Assembly: GCF_004078655.1 (NCBI RefSeq)
Contig: NZ_RZNC01000008.1
Location: forward strand, 44,769-108,768
Direction of reading: 5' to 3'
Source: Labedella populi
GTDB taxonomy: Bacteria; Actinomycetota; Actinomycetes; Actinomycetales; Microbacteriaceae
DNA: 64,000 bases
The position numbers were made by a program, and so were the translations under genes. The notes under the pieces were generated by a model that did no database searches, was not told the DNA's origin, and was given only the letters and a program-made list of their open reading frames with translations. Numbering within the stretch: position 1 is the first letter of the stretch; each line of letters opens with the position of its first letter. Shown in pieces: positions 8,592 through 18,795 of this stretch.

Positions 8592-9569
8592 GTGGCTCTC
8601 GTACAGAATCCCTTCGGTCAGGTCCTCGTCGCACTCGTGACTCCGTTCACGAGCGATGGCGAGGTGGCGTGGGACGATGTGGAGAAGCACATCGACGACG
8701 TCATCAACGCCGGCGCGGACGGCATCGTCGTCACCGGCACGACGGGGGAGACGTCGACCCTCACCGACGCGGAGAAGCTCCGGCTCGTCGAGGTCGGCAA
8801 ATCCGTGGCCGCCGGGCGGGCGAAGATCATCACGGGCGGCGGTTCGAACGAGACCGCGCATGCCATCGAGCTCTACCGGGCGAGCGAGCGGGCCGGGGCC
8901 GACGGTGTCATGATCGTGACGCCGTACTACAACAAGCCGACCCAGGCCGGAATCCTCACGCACTTCCGCATGATCGCGGACGCGACCGACCTCCCGGTCA
9001 TCCTCTACGACATCCCCGGTCGCACGGGTGTACCCATCCGTTACGAGACGATCCTGCGCGTCGCGAAGCACCCGAACGTGATCGCCGTGAAGGACGCGAA
9101 GGGCGATTTCTCCGAGGTCAGCCGGGTCCTCAACCAGACGGACCTCCTCTACTTCTCGGGCGACGACGCGAATGTGCTCCCGCACCTCTCGATCGGTGCA
9201 TCAGGCCTCATCGGCGTGACGGCCAACATCGCGGCCACGCCCTACCGTCAGATGATCGATGCGGTCAACGCGGGCGACCTCGCCACGGCGACGGCGGCTC
9301 ACAAGCGTCTCGAGCCTCTCGTCCGTGCCGTCATGACGCACGTTCCCGGGACCGTCGCGGCGAAGTACATCCTGCATGGCCTCGGCCGCATCTCGAGTCC
9401 ACGCGTCCGCTTGCCCCTCGTCGGCCCCGAGGAATGGGAGGCCGCGCACATCGAGGACGAGATCGATCTCGTCGCCGACATCCCGGGCGTCGACTTCTCC
9501 AACTTCCGGCCCGACCGCAACGCCGCCGCGGGCGGCGCTCTGCCCAAGGTGCACGGAACCACTCGCTAG
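8592..9569 (+). CDS. dapA: 4-hydroxy-tetrahydrodipicolinate synthase
   Basis: First committed enzyme of diaminopimelate/lysine synthesis, condensing pyruvate with aspartate semialdehyde. 325 aa, GTG start. The Schiff-base lysine is Lys167 in NVIAVKDAKGD. Other signatures are GTTGE (residues 49-53), YYNKPTQ, and Tyr139 in ILYDIPGRTG. The barrel is followed by a C-terminal tail of ~25 residues (GVDFSNFRPDRNAAAGG). rnj starts 23 bp downstream and is likely co-transcribed, an arrangement common in actinobacteria. Confidence 0.96.
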   Translation: MALVQNPFGQVLVALVTPFTSDGEVAWDDVEKHIDDVINAGADGIVVTGTTGETSTLTDAEKLRLVEVGKSVAAGRAKIITGGGSNETAHAIELYRASERAGADGVMIVTPYYNKPTQAGILTHFRMIADATDLPVILYDIPGRTGVPIRYETILRVAKHPNVIAVKDAKGDFSEVSRVLNQTDLLYFSGDDANVLPHLSIGASGLIGVTANIAATPYRQMIDAVNAGDLATATAAHKRLEPLVRAVMTHVPGTVAAKYILHGLGRISSPRVRLPLVGPEEWEAAHIEDEIDLVADIPGVDFSNFRPDRNAAAGGALPKVHGTTR

Positions 9570-9592
9570 GAATCACGACAGGAAGAGGGCGG

Positions 9593-11269
9593 ATGACCGG
9601 CCAGATCATCGAACCGCCGGCGCTCGAGGCCGGAACGCTGCGCGTCATCCCGATCGGCGGGCTCGGCGAGGTCGGTCGCAACATGACCGTCTTCGAGATC
9701 GACGGCAAGCTGCTGGTCATCGATTGCGGCGTGCTCTTCCCCGAGGAGAATCAGCCGGGCGTCGACCTCATCCTCCCGGACTTCTCGCCCATCCAGGACC
9801 GGCTCGACGACATCGTCGGAGTCGTCCTCACCCACGGCCACGAGGACCACATAGGGGCGGTGCCGTACCTCCTCCGACTCAAAGCCGACATCCCTCTCAT
9901 CGGCTCGGGACTCACGCTCGCCCTCGTCGAGGCGAAGCTCAAGGAGCACCGCATCAAGCCGTACACGCTCACGGTGCGGGAGGGCGACGTCGAGCGGCTC
10001 GGCCCGTTCGAGCTCCAGTTCATCGCCGTCAACCACTCGATCCCCGACGCGCTCGCCGTGGCCGTGCGGACATCGGCCGGGCTCGTGCTCGCGACGGGCG
10101 ACTTCAAGATGGACCAGCTGCCCCTCGACGGGCGGCTCACCGATCTCCGCGCCTTTGCCCGGTTGGGCGAGGAGGGGGTCGACCTCTTCCTCTGCGACTC
10201 GACGAACGCCGACGTGCCCGGTTTCACCCCGCTCGAGCGCTCGATCGGCCCCGTGCTCGACTCCGTCATCGCGAAGGCACCACGGCGGGTCATCGTCGCG
10301 AGCTTCTCGAGCCATGTCCACCGGGTCCAGCAGGTCCTCGACGCGGCCGCGGCGAACGGCCGACGCGTCGCGCTGCTCGGCCGCTCCATGGTCCGCAACA
10401 TGACGATCGCGGCCGACCTCGGTTACCTCACCGTGCCGGACGACGTCCTCATCGACTACCGCAAGGCCCACGACATCCCCGACGACAAGATCGTGTTCAT
10501 GTCGACCGGCTCTCAGGGAGAGCCGATGGCCGTCCTGAGTCGCATGGCGAACCTCGACCACGCGATCGAGCCGGGCCCGGGAGACACCGTCATCCTCGCG
10601 TCGAGCCTCATCCCGGGGAACGAGAACGCCGTCTATCGCGTGATCGACGGGCTCACGAAGCTCGGGGCGAACGTCGTCCACAAGGCGAATGCGAAGGTGC
10701 ACGTGTCGGGACACGCGGCTGCCGGCGAGTTGCTCTACTGCTACAACATCCTGAAGCCGAAGAACGTGCTGCCGGTGCACGGCGAGTTCCGGCATCTGTC
10801 GGCCAACGCGAAGCTCGCCGTCGACACGGGGGTCCCGCGGGAGAACACGATCCTCGCGGAGGACGGTACCGTCGTCGACCTCCGGGACGGCGTCGCGCGT
10901 GTGGTCGGGCAGCTCGAACTGGGGTACGTGTACGTCGACGGGTCGACGGTCGGCGAGATCACCGACGCGGATCTGAAGGACCGTCGCATCCTCGGTGAGG
11001 AGGGCTTCATCTCGATCATCTGCGTCGTCGAGGCCCAGACGGGGCGACTCGTCGTCGGCCCGGAGATCCACGCGCGCGGCTTCGCGGAGGACGACGCGGT
11101 GTTCGACGCCGTCAAGCCCAAGATCGCGGCCGCTCTCGCCGAGGCCGCATCCAACGGTGTGCGGGACTCGCACGCGCTCTCGCAGACCGTTCGGCGGACC
11201 GTGGGCCGCTGGGTCAACACCTCATACCGTCGCCGCCCGATGATCGTTCCGCTCGTCATCGAGGCCTGA
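9593..11269 (+). CDS. rnj: Ribonuclease J
   Basis: 558-aa metallo-beta-lactamase/beta-CASP nuclease with endo- and 5'-exonuclease activity in RNA maturation and decay. The zinc motif HGHEDH is at residues 81-86, preceded by IPIGGLGEVGRNM and VIDCGVLFP. The beta-CASP part shows SFSSHVHRVQQVLDAA, then STGSQGEP, and the C-terminal histidine motif is in HVSGHAAAGELL and PVHGEFRHL. Start ATG 9593 is preceded by AGGAAGAGGG. It follows dapA by 23 bp. Confidence 0.95.
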   Translation: MTGQIIEPPALEAGTLRVIPIGGLGEVGRNMTVFEIDGKLLVIDCGVLFPEENQPGVDLILPDFSPIQDRLDDIVGVVLTHGHEDHIGAVPYLLRLKADIPLIGSGLTLALVEAKLKEHRIKPYTLTVREGDVERLGPFELQFIAVNHSIPDALAVAVRTSAGLVLATGDFKMDQLPLDGRLTDLRAFARLGEEGVDLFLCDSTNADVPGFTPLERSIGPVLDSVIAKAPRRVIVASFSSHVHRVQQVLDAAAANGRRVALLGRSMVRNMTIAADLGYLTVPDDVLIDYRKAHDIPDDKIVFMSTGSQGEPMAVLSRMANLDHAIEPGPGDTVILASSLIPGNENAVYRVIDGLTKLGANVVHKANAKVHVSGHAAAGELLYCYNILKPKNVLPVHGEFRHLSANAKLAVDTGVPRENTILAEDGTVVDLRDGVARVVGQLELGYVYVDGSTVGEITDADLKDRRILGEEGFISIICVVEAQTGRLVVGPEIHARGFAEDDAVFDAVKPKIAAALAEAASNGVRDSHALSQTVRRTVGRWVNTSYRRRPMIVPLVIEA

Positions 11270-11293
11270 CCGCAAATCCATCCACAGGCTGAT

Positions 11294-11321
11294 GACGCCC
11301 TGCGTGGCGTCCCCATAGGCT
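11294..11321 (+). promoter_or_regulatory. Weak stem-loop and possible -10 after rnj
   Basis: GACGCC pairs with GGCGTC over a six-base loop at 11294-11311, then TAGGCT at 11316-11321 is a possible -10 for the export operon starting at 11366. Confidence 0.35.
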
Positions 11322-11365
11322 GACCTCGATCGCGCGCCCGGGGAGGGCTCGACGGAGGGTGGGTC

Positions 11366-12418
11366 ATGGGCGTCTGGCGGAAGTGGATCTTCCCGATCAT
11401 CCGGCTCCTCGTGTTCTCGATCATCGCGGTCGCCCTCGTCAAGCTCGCGTTTTTCCCCGACGCTTCCGAGGAAGCGGCGCCGGCCGAGCCGACCGGTACC
11501 GTCTCCGAGTCCATCGTGACGGTGGAGCGTGGATCGGTCATCAACGACGTGCTCGTCGACGGATCGATCGTTGCGGATCCGGCCGCCGAGGCGAAGGCGC
11601 CGCTCGCCGGCGACATCCTCGAGCTCCGGGTCGGGTCCGGGGCGACGGTCGGCAAGGGTGATGTGATCGCCGTCGTGCGGAAGGAGATCGTCCAGGACCC
11701 GGTCATCGACGTCAACGAGGAGACCGGTGAGGAGACCGTCACCGACCGGGCCCCGCTGTACCGTACCGAGGAGGTCACGGCTCCGGTCGCCGGTGTCGTG
11801 AGTGCTCTCCCGGTCGTGAAGGGGCAGGTCGTCGAGATCGGCGACACGGTCGCGAGCATCGCGCCCCCCACCTTCAGCGTCACGGGCACGATCGCGCCCG
11901 AGGAGCAGTACCGGCTGCAGGAGAAGCCGACGGAGGCGGCGGTCGAGGTCGTCGGCGGGCCGGGGTCGTTCACGTGCACGAATCTCACGATCAGCGTTCC
12001 CCTGGCCGGCAGTGCGCCCGAGGGAGGCGACGACCTCGGCGGCGGGGAGACGGCAGCGGGTGCGACGGTCCGTTGCGCGGTCCCGGGCGACGTCACCGTC
12101 TTCTCCGGGCTGACCGGGACGATCTCGATGCCGGGAGGATCTGCGGAGGACGTGCTCGTCCTGCCCGTCACGGCGGTCAAGGGCAACTCGCAGGAGGGAT
12201 CGGTGTGGCTCATGGGCGACGACGGCGAGCCCGTCGAGACCCCTGTGGGGCTCGGACTGAACGACGGCTCGATCGTCGAGGTGAGCGGGATCGACGAGGG
12301 GGCGAGCGTGCTCGAGTTCATCCCCGTCGACGACCCCACCGATGTCGGCGCGGGTGACGGTTGCATCGAGGAGCCGGACGGCACCGTCTTCTGCGACGAC
12401 GGGACCATAGAGGGATGA
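11366..12418 (+). CDS. MacA/HlyD-like adaptor (membrane fusion) protein
   Basis: 350-aa predicted extracytoplasmic adaptor of an ABC export system. An N-terminal membrane anchor spans about residues 9-28. A lipoyl-like hairpin segment follows (PLAGDILELRVGSGATVGKGDVIAVV), with a matching half at VTAPVAGVVSALPVVKGQVVEIGDTVASI, then a beta-barrel region (LPVTAVKGNSQEGSVWLMGDDG). Two cysteines (FTCTNL and VRCAVP) could form a disulfide; the acidic tail carries another pair (DGCIEEPDGTVFCDDG). The stop overlaps the next ATG (ATGA). Exported substrate unknown. Confidence 0.85.
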   Translation: MGVWRKWIFPIIRLLVFSIIAVALVKLAFFPDASEEAAPAEPTGTVSESIVTVERGSVINDVLVDGSIVADPAAEAKAPLAGDILELRVGSGATVGKGDVIAVVRKEIVQDPVIDVNEETGEETVTDRAPLYRTEEVTAPVAGVVSALPVVKGQVVEIGDTVASIAPPTFSVTGTIAPEEQYRLQEKPTEAAVEVVGGPGSFTCTNLTISVPLAGSAPEGGDDLGGGETAAGATVRCAVPGDVTVFSGLTGTISMPGGSAEDVLVLPVTAVKGNSQEGSVWLMGDDGEPVETPVGLGLNDGSIVEVSGIDEGASVLEFIPVDDPTDVGAGDGCIEEPDGTVFCDDGTIEG

Positions 12419-13140
12419 GCCTCCTCGAGCTCGATGACGTCACGCGCACCGTCCAGATCGCGGACTCGGACGCGCTGACCATCCTGACCGGGGTCGACCT
12501 CGAGGTGGACGCGGGCGACCGTGTCTCGATCGTGGGCCGCTCCGGGTCCGGCAAGTCGACCCTGCTCAATCTGCTGGGGCTGCTCGACCTGCCGACCACG
12601 GGGGAGTTGCGGTGGGACTGCGTCGACGTCCGGTCGATGCGCTCGGGGCATCGGGACCGGATCCGTGGGCGCGAGATCGGGTTCATCTTCCAACAGTTCA
12701 ACCTGCTCGAGGGCAGAACGGCGATGGAGAACGCCGTCGTTCCGCTCCTTTACGCCGACGGCACGTCCTTCTGGCGTCGCGAACGGATCGCCCGCGAAAT
12801 GCTCGAGCGCGTGGGACTCGGCCACCGGCTCGACTCCCTGCCGAGCAGCCTCTCGGGCGGTGAGCAGCAGCGCGTCGCGATCGCTCGGGCCCTGGTGCGG
12901 ACGCCGCGCGTCATCCTCGCGGACGAGCCGACGGGTGCACTGGACCTCGAGACGGGGCAATCGGTCATGGACCTGCTCGATGAGATCGTCGCGGAGCAGG
13001 GCGCAGCCCTCGTCACGATCACTCACGACCCCGCGATCGCCGCGCGTGGTGATCGGCACCTCCGGCTCGATTCCGGTGTCCTCACGGTCGATGAGGCCAC
13101 CGCGGCGGCCGCGGTGGAGCAGCGAGCGGTCGGACTGTGA
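12415..13140 (+). CDS. ABC transporter ATP-binding protein, MacB/LolD type
   Basis: 241-aa ATPase. Walker A is GRSGSGKS, followed by a Q-loop in FIFQQFNLL, the signature [15 protein letters not shown], Walker [13 protein letters not shown] and switch histidine in [14 protein letters not shown]. The GEQQ signature and short length fit lipoprotein/macrolide-type exporters. The frame is open further upstream inside the adaptor gene, but ATG 12415 gives a standard N-terminus and the ATGA overlap. The stop overlaps the permease GTG. Confidence 0.93.
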   Translation: MSLLELDDVTRTVQIADSDALTILTGVDLEVDAGDRVSIVGRSGSGKSTLLNLLGLLDLPTTGELRWDCVDVRSMRSGHRDRIRGREIGFIFQQFNLLEGRTAMENAVVPLLYADGTSFWRRERIAREMLERVGLGHRLDSLPSSLSGGEQQRVAIARALVRTPRVILADEPTGALDLETGQSVMDLLDEIVAEQGAALVTITHDPAIAARGDRHLRLDSGVLTVDEATAAAAVEQRAVGL

Positions 13141-14351
13141 CGCGGATCGTCACCTCCGTCGTGGGAGCGATCGTGGAGGCCTGGCAGGAAGTGCGCGTCC
13201 ACCGTGGCCGCGTCCTCCTCTCGCTCGTCGGCGTCACGGTCGCCGTCTCCGCCCTCTCGGCGAGCGTCGCAGTCACGGAGATCGCCCAACGCGCCGTCCT
13301 CGAGCAGGCCGAGAGCTCGTCCGGTCGGCCGTTCACCATGAGCGCGAACCTCACGCCCGCCGGGAGCCTCTCGCGGGAGAAGACCGACCGAGCGTGGTTC
13401 GAGACGCTCGAGCGCTTCGACATCTCCTATGCGACTCGGGTCGTGAGCGACTACTCACCCGTGCAGTTCTCTGACGGAACCGCGGAAACGTCCATGGTCT
13501 TCGTCGACGGCCCGTACGCCACTCTGCACCGCACGCGGATCGACGAGGGGTCCTGGTTCGCGGTCGGCGACGCCGATCGCCTCGCGCCGGCCATTGTCGT
13601 GAACGAGGCCTTCTGGCAGCGGATCGGCTCACCGGATCTGGGCACCCACCCTACTGTGACGTCGAGCCGTTTCGGCGACGCGACTCTCGTCGTGATCGGT
13701 GTGTACGCGAGTCCGTCGTGGGATACGGAGCCTGGTCTCATGATGCTCGCCGAGTCCGCGTCTGCGATCCTCCCTCCCGGCGACCTCGACCATCTCTCAC
13801 CGATGTACGAGATGTGGGTGCCGCCGGAGGCGGGCGAGGAGCTCATGAACCTCGTCGAGCTCGATCTCGAGTCCCGGTTGGGGGAGGGGGCCTCCGTCGA
13901 GATCTACCGCACCGACTACGGCGCGTATATGGATGACCCGACGGCTGTACTGCGCATGCTCACGATCGGGATCGGATCCGTGATCCTGCTGCTCGGAGCC
14001 CTCGGGCTACTCAACATCGCCCTCGTCACGGTGCGCCAGCGCATCCGCGAGATCGGGATCCGCCGTTCGATGGGAGCGACCTCGAGCCGAGTGTTCTTCT
14101 CGGTCATGATGGAGTCCGTCGTCGCGACCGCCGTCGCCGGAGTCGTCGGCGTGATGCTCGCCGTGCTCATCGTCAAGCTGCCGATCGTCGAGGAGTTCTT
14201 GACCCAGGGCATGGTGGCGGACCCTCCGGCGTTCCCCATGAGCGCCGCCGTCTTCGGGCTCGTGGCGGCGACGTTCGTCGGCGCCCTCGCGGGGCTCATC
14301 CCTGCGATCGTCGCGGTTCGTGTCAAACCCATCGACGCGATTCGGATCTGA
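13137..14351 (+). CDS. FtsX/MacB-like ABC transporter permease
   Basis: 404-aa permease. One N-terminal helix (about residues 24-46) is followed by a large external MacB periplasmic-core-like domain (about 47-270). Three C-terminal helices of the FtsX type follow, with the conserved IREIGIRRSMGATSSRV loop between the second and third segments. GTG start overlaps the ATPase stop. Together with the two preceding genes it forms an adaptor-ATPase-permease exporter; no outer-membrane component is expected in a monoderm. The operon sits between rnj and ftsK, which are usually closer. Confidence 0.92.
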   Translation: MTRIVTSVVGAIVEAWQEVRVHRGRVLLSLVGVTVAVSALSASVAVTEIAQRAVLEQAESSSGRPFTMSANLTPAGSLSREKTDRAWFETLERFDISYATRVVSDYSPVQFSDGTAETSMVFVDGPYATLHRTRIDEGSWFAVGDADRLAPAIVVNEAFWQRIGSPDLGTHPTVTSSRFGDATLVVIGVYASPSWDTEPGLMMLAESASAILPPGDLDHLSPMYEMWVPPEAGEELMNLVELDLESRLGEGASVEIYRTDYGAYMDDPTAVLRMLTIGIGSVILLLGALGLLNIALVTVRQRIREIGIRRSMGATSSRVFFSVMMESVVATAVAGVVGVMLAVLIVKLPIVEEFLTQGMVADPPAFPMSAAVFGLVAATFVGALAGLIPAIVAVRVKPIDAIRI

Positions 14352-14384
14352 CACTCCGGAAACGCCGCCGAAACGTTCGCGGAC

Positions 14385-14390
14385 TATCGT
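14385..14390 (+). promoter_or_regulatory. Probable -10 box of the second GNAT gene
   Basis: TATCGT followed by six bases and ATG 14397, the leaderless spacing seen elsewhere in the window. Confidence 0.4.
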
Positions 14391-14396
14391 TCGCGC

Positions 14397-14888
14397 ATGA
14401 CGGCGTTCCTGCTGCGGCCAGCGTTGGGCGATGATGCGCGCTTCCTCGCCGACATGCTCGTGGAGGCGGCGAACTGGTCGCCCCGCAATCAGCGGCCCCG
14501 GCTGCAGGTCCTCGCCGATCCGTCGCTCGCGCTGTACGTCTCGGGCTGGATGAGGCCGGGAGATGGCGGCGTGGTGGCGGAATCGAGTTCCGGGGACCGC
14601 ATCGGGGCGTGCTGGTACCGACTGTTCGACAGCTCGAAGCCCGGTGCCGGTTTCGTCGGGGGAGGGGTTCCCGAACTCACCCTCGGTGTCGCCCGACAGT
14701 GGCGCGCCCAGGGAGTCGGCCGTGAACTGTTGCGTGGGCTGTGCGGGATGGCGCGCGCCGCCGGTCATGCCCGGCTCTCCCTGAGCGTCGACCACGGGAA
14801 CTTCGCTCATCGGCTTTATGTCGGTGAGGGGTTCGTCGTCGTGGCTTCGACCGAGCGCTCCGACACCATGGTGAAGATCCTCCGCTGA
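14397..14888 (+). CDS. GNAT-family N-acetyltransferase
   Basis: 163 aa. Acetyl-CoA-binding motif A is in [26 protein letters not shown], followed by the motif B-like segment [22 protein letters not shown]. The N-terminal ~70 residues are more variable and include a tryptophan-rich region. It lies between the export operon and ftsK with its own possible promoter. Substrate unknown. Confidence 0.85.
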   Translation: MTAFLLRPALGDDARFLADMLVEAANWSPRNQRPRLQVLADPSLALYVSGWMRPGDGGVVAESSSGDRIGACWYRLFDSSKPGAGFVGGGVPELTLGVARQWRAQGVGRELLRGLCGMARAAGHARLSLSVDHGNFAHRLYVGEGFVVVASTERSDTMVKILR

Positions 14889-14961
14889 CTACGCGCCGGA
14901 GGCGACGACGCGGGTCCGCGCTAAACCCGAGTCACTCCGGCGGGATGACGGGGGTTCGTCG

Positions 14962-14967
14962 TACCGT
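14962..14967 (+). promoter_or_regulatory. Probable -10 box of ftsK
   Basis: TACCGT, seven bases before ATG 14975; supports that start over ATG 14945. Confidence 0.45.
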
Positions 14968-14974
14968 TGGGGAC

Positions 14975-17707
14975 ATGGCTACGAGCACCAAGTCGTCTGG
15001 AAAAGGCCGCGCATCGACGCGGTCGACGCCGTCGCGCACGCGAACGAAGACGGTGCCGCTCCCGGAGCCGGAGCCCGAGTCGGGTCCGAACCTCCTCGTG
15101 CGCGGCTGGATGGGGCTCGCGCACCTCGCCGGGGGTGCGGCGCGCGCCCTGGGGTCGGACACGCTCACGAAGGATCAGCGCCGGGACGGTGTTCCCTTCC
15201 TCATCGTCCTCCTCGCGATCGTCGGCATGGCGGTCGAGTGGTTCGGCACGACGAACGACGTCGCCCGTTCGTTCCACGACTACTCGTTCGGCGGCCTCTT
15301 CGGGCGGGTGGCCTTCGCGCTCCCAGTCGTCATGCTGATGCTCGCGTACTGGCTCTTCCGGCACCCCTCGTCGGTCCACGACAACGGGCGTGTCGGCATC
15401 GGACTCGGCCTCTTCCTCTTCGGCGTCACGGGTATCTGCCACGTCGCGAGCACGCAGCCGAGTCCGGGCGCGGGCGGCATGCCGGCTCTCGCAACGGCCG
15501 GTGGTCTCGTGGGCTGGGTGATCGGTGCCCCGCTCGCCGCGGTGATCACCCCCATCGGCGCGATCGTCGTCTTGTCCCTCCTCACGCTGCTCAGCCTCTT
15601 CATCATCACGAAGACCCCGCCCGCGAAAGTACCCGCCCGTCTGCGTCAGCTCTGGGCGTGGATGTTCGGCGCCGAGCACAACGACCGCGCGACAGGCGAG
15701 GCGAAGACGAGTGTGCTCGACGAGGCCGAGCCCGCCGAGGAATCGTTGCCGTGGTGGCGTCGAAACAAGAGCGGCCGGGAGGACGCGCCCTCCTTCGAGT
15801 CGACCGGCGCCGACGACATGACCGAGCTGCTGAGTGGCGGGACGGTGGGCGGTTTCGACTCTCCCGTCGAGCCCGAGGCCCCACGGGCGGTCACGTCTCA
15901 CACGGAGGTCCTCGGCGATCTCTCTGCGGCCGAACGCGCCGTCGCGGACTACTCCGGATCGCCGGCCGCGGCGGTCGGGCTCCACGACGACTCGGTGTCC
16001 GGCGACACCGAGGCTCTGCCCGGGCTCGGGAGCGTTGCGCTGCGCGGGGAGGATGAGGCGACCCTCGCCAAGCCGACCACTCCGACGCAGCCCTACAGCC
16101 TGCCCTCCACGGCGACCCTCGGCGCCGGTTCCCCGGCGAAGCAGCGGTCCGCGGCGAACGACGAGGCCGTGCGGTCGATCACGAGCGTGCTCGACCAGTT
16201 CGGCGTCGACGCGAAGGTCACCGGCTTCTCCCGTGGGCCAACCGTGACGCAGTACGAGATCGAGCTGGGTCCCGGGGTCAAGGTCGAGCGCGTCACAGCA
16301 CTGTCCAAGAACCTCGCGTACGCGGTGGCCTCGAACGAAGTCCGTATCCTGTCGCCGATCCCGGGCAAGAGTGCGATCGGCATCGAGATCCCGAACACGG
16401 ACCGCGAGATCGTCACCCTCGGCGACGTCTTGAGGTCGAACGCGGCGACGGCGAGCACGCATCCCATGACGATCGGCGTCGGCAAGGATGTCGGAGGCGG
16501 CTTCGTCGTCGCGAACCTGGCGAAGATGCCCCACCTCCTCGTCGCGGGATCCACGGGCTCGGGAAAGTCGGTGTTCGTCAACTCCATGATCACGAGCCTG
16601 CTCATGCGGGCGAAGCCCACCGAAGTCCGCATGGTCTTGATCGACCCGAAGCGCGTCGAGCTCGCTCCGTATGCCGGCGTGCCCCACCTCATCACGCCCA
16701 TCATCACGAACCCGAAGAAGGCCGCGGAAGCGCTGCAGTGGGTCGTCAAGGAGATGGACATGCGGTACGACGACCTCGCGTCGTTCGGTTTTCGCCACAT
16801 CGACGACTTCAACAAGGCCGTCATCGCGGACGAGATCGTCCTGCCGGCAGGCAGCGAGCGGGTCCTCAAGCCGTACCCGTACCTCCTCGTCGTCGTCGAC
16901 GAGCTCGCCGACCTCATGATGGTCGCTCCGCGCGACGTCGAGGACTCGATCGTGCGCATCACGCAGCTGGCACGGGCCTCGGGCATCCACCTCGTGCTCG
17001 CGACGCAGCGTCCGTCGGTCGACGTCGTGACGGGTCTCATCAAGGCGAACGTGCCCTCGCGCCTCGCATTCGCCGTCGCGAGTGTCACCGACTCCCGCGT
17101 CATCCTCGATCAGCCGGGGGCGGACAAGCTCATCGGCCAGGGTGATGCGCTCTTCCTGCCGATGGGCGCGTCGAAGGCCGTCAGAGTCCAGGGTGCGTGG
17201 GTCGCCGAGTCCGAGATCGAGAAGGTCGTCAAGCACGTGACGGCGCAGGCTCGACCCGAATACCGGCCCGACGTCGCCCAGGTCGCCGAGAAGAAGGAGG
17301 TCGATGCCGACATCGGCGACGACCTCGAGCTCCTCCTCGCGGCCACGGAACTCGTCGTGTCGACCCAGTTCGGCTCGACCTCGATGCTGCAGCGCAAGCT
17401 GCGCGTGGGGTTCGCCAAGGCGGGCCGGCTCATGGACCTGCTCGAGTCGCGAGAGGTGGTCGGTCCGTCCGAGGGGTCGAAGGCGCGCGATGTGCTCGTG
17501 ACCGCTGAACAGCTTCCGGCGGTCATGGCCCGTATGCGCGGCGAGGACCCCGTAGGGGCCGCACCGGTGGCTCCCGCAGCAGCGGTTGCCGCTCCAGCGG
17601 CCGTGCTCCCGGCGACCGGTGACCCGGTCGAGGATCAATTCGCGGGTTATCCTGTCGTCGACGGCGATTCGGACGAGGACGCCTGGGGCCTGACGGGCAG
17701 GGAGTGA
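14975..17707 (+). CDS. ftsK: DNA translocase FtsK
   Basis: 910-aa septum-located motor that pumps chromosome dimers and coordinates division with segregation. Four or five transmembrane helices lie in about residues 60-215, then a linker rich in acidic residues and Ser/Pro. The motor domain follows: Walker [25 protein letters not shown], Walker [14 protein letters not shown], and [14 protein letters not shown]-terminal winged-helix gamma domain ([20 protein letters not shown], then [15 protein letters not shown]) should read KOPS-type sequences. The start was set at 14975 because the -10-like TACCGT precedes it by 7 bases and [14 protein letters not shown] is a normal start. Confidence 0.95.
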   Translation: MATSTKSSGKGRASTRSTPSRTRTKTVPLPEPEPESGPNLLVRGWMGLAHLAGGAARALGSDTLTKDQRRDGVPFLIVLLAIVGMAVEWFGTTNDVARSFHDYSFGGLFGRVAFALPVVMLMLAYWLFRHPSSVHDNGRVGIGLGLFLFGVTGICHVASTQPSPGAGGMPALATAGGLVGWVIGAPLAAVITPIGAIVVLSLLTLLSLFIITKTPPAKVPARLRQLWAWMFGAEHNDRATGEAKTSVLDEAEPAEESLPWWRRNKSGREDAPSFESTGADDMTELLSGGTVGGFDSPVEPEAPRAVTSHTEVLGDLSAAERAVADYSGSPAAAVGLHDDSVSGDTEALPGLGSVALRGEDEATLAKPTTPTQPYSLPSTATLGAGSPAKQRSAANDEAVRSITSVLDQFGVDAKVTGFSRGPTVTQYEIELGPGVKVERVTALSKNLAYAVASNEVRILSPIPGKSAIGIEIPNTDREIVTLGDVLRSNAATASTHPMTIGVGKDVGGGFVVANLAKMPHLLVAGSTGSGKSVFVNSMITSLLMRAKPTEVRMVLIDPKRVELAPYAGVPHLITPIITNPKKAAEALQWVVKEMDMRYDDLASFGFRHIDDFNKAVIADEIVLPAGSERVLKPYPYLLVVVDELADLMMVAPRDVEDSIVRITQLARASGIHLVLATQRPSVDVVTGLIKANVPSRLAFAVASVTDSRVILDQPGADKLIGQGDALFLPMGASKAVRVQGAWVAESEIEKVVKHVTAQARPEYRPDVAQVAEKKEVDADIGDDLELLLAATELVVSTQFGSTSMLQRKLRVGFAKAGRLMDLLESREVVGPSEGSKARDVLVTAEQLPAVMARMRGEDPVGAAPVAPAAAVAAPAAVLPATGDPVEDQFAGYPVVDGDSDEDAWGLTGRE

Positions 17708-17710
17708 ACG

Positions 17711-18316
17711 GTGGTCGACGGCGCGATGGGGCACGGTTCCGCCCCGCGGAACCTGAACCTCCCGAACGTGATCACGGTCGTCAGGATGCTGCTCGCGCCG
17801 GTCTTCCTCTGGCTGCTCTTCGCTGACGCGGGGGAAGGAGGAGGATTGCGCTGGGCGGCGACCGCCGTGTTCGTCGTCGCGATCGCGACCGACGGGATCG
17901 ACGGCTATATCGCGCGCAGCCGTGACATCGTCACCGACCTCGGCAAGCTCCTCGATCCCATCGCCGACAAGGTCCTGACCGGAGCGGCCCTCGTCGCGCT
18001 GTCGATCCTCTCGGAGCTTCCCTGGTGGATCACGATCGTGATCCTCGTCCGCGAGGTCGGAATCACGGTGCACCGCATGGTCGTCCTCTCCGATCACGTC
18101 GTCGCGGCGGCGTGGATGGGCAAGCTCAAGACCGTGGTCCAGGCCGTCGCGATCTCCGTCGCCCTCGCGCCGCTCGCCCCCGTCGTCGGCGACTGGATCA
18201 TGGTGGTGAACGTCGTCCTCATGTCGGCCGCGCTCGTCCTCACCGTGGCGAGCGGGGTCGACTACATGGCCGCGGAGGCGCGCGGGGCTCGCGCAGCCCG
18301 CCGCTCGCGCCCATGA
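17711..18316 (+). CDS. pgsA: CDP-diacylglycerol-glycerol-3-phosphate 3-phosphatidyltransferase
   Basis: 201-aa integral membrane enzyme of phosphatidylglycerol-phosphate synthesis. The CDP-alcohol phosphotransferase signature is complete: Asp64, Gly65, Ala68, Arg69, Gly78, Asp82 and Asp86 in the stretch beginning DGYIARSRD and ending LLDPIADK. Five to six hydrophobic helices are visible. GTG start lies three bases after the ftsK stop; its own stop overlaps the ATG of the CinA-type gene. Confidence 0.93.
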   Translation: MVDGAMGHGSAPRNLNLPNVITVVRMLLAPVFLWLLFADAGEGGGLRWAATAVFVVAIATDGIDGYIARSRDIVTDLGKLLDPIADKVLTGAALVALSILSELPWWITIVILVREVGITVHRMVVLSDHVVAAAWMGKLKTVVQAVAISVALAPLAPVVGDWIMVVNVVLMSAALVLTVASGVDYMAAEARGARAARRSRP

Positions 18317-18795
18317 CGGTCGACACAGCGGATCTCATCCGTGCGCTCGGGGAGGCGGGCCACACGGTCGCCATCGCGGAGTCGCTCACCGGCGGAGCCC
18401 TCGCGTCAGCCCTCATCGCGACGCCCGGAGCATCGGCCGTGGTCCGCGGAGCCGTCGTCGCCTACGACACCGAACTCAAGTCCTCGGTGCTCGGGGTCGA
18501 TCGTGGTCTCCTCGAGCGGGAGGGACCCGTTCACGCCGAGGTCGCCCGCCAGATGGCCGCCGGCGTGCGATGCGTCCTCGCGACGGCGGCTGGCCCGGCG
18601 TCGATCGGCGTGTCGACCACCGGTGTCGCCGGTCCCTCGAGCCAGGGGGGTCGGCCACCCGGCACGGTCTTCGTCGCCGTGAGCACCGATGCCGGGCTGC
18701 TCTCGCGCGAGGCCGAGTTCGCGGGAGACCGCGCTGCAATCCGCTCGGCGGCCGTGGAACTCGCGCTCGAGATGCTCGGGAATAGCGTGCGTTAA
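18313..18795 (+). CDS. CinA C-terminal domain protein (nicotinamide-nucleotide amidohydrolase type)
   Basis: 160-aa single-domain CinA family protein (PncC-like), predicted to deamidate nicotinamide mononucleotide in NAD recycling. Family motifs are AIAESLTGGALASALIATPGAS, GAVVAYDTELKSSVLGV and GVSTTGVAGPSSQGGRPPGTVFVAV. The N-terminal MoCF-like domain of full-length CinA is absent. ATG overlaps the pgsA stop (ATGA). The order pgsA-cinA-clgR-recA is a conserved actinobacterial block. Confidence 0.93.
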   Translation: MTVDTADLIRALGEAGHTVAIAESLTGGALASALIATPGASAVVRGAVVAYDTELKSSVLGVDRGLLEREGPVHAEVARQMAAGVRCVLATAAGPASIGVSTTGVAGPSSQGGRPPGTVFVAVSTDAGLLSREAEFAGDRAAIRSAAVELALEMLGNSVR

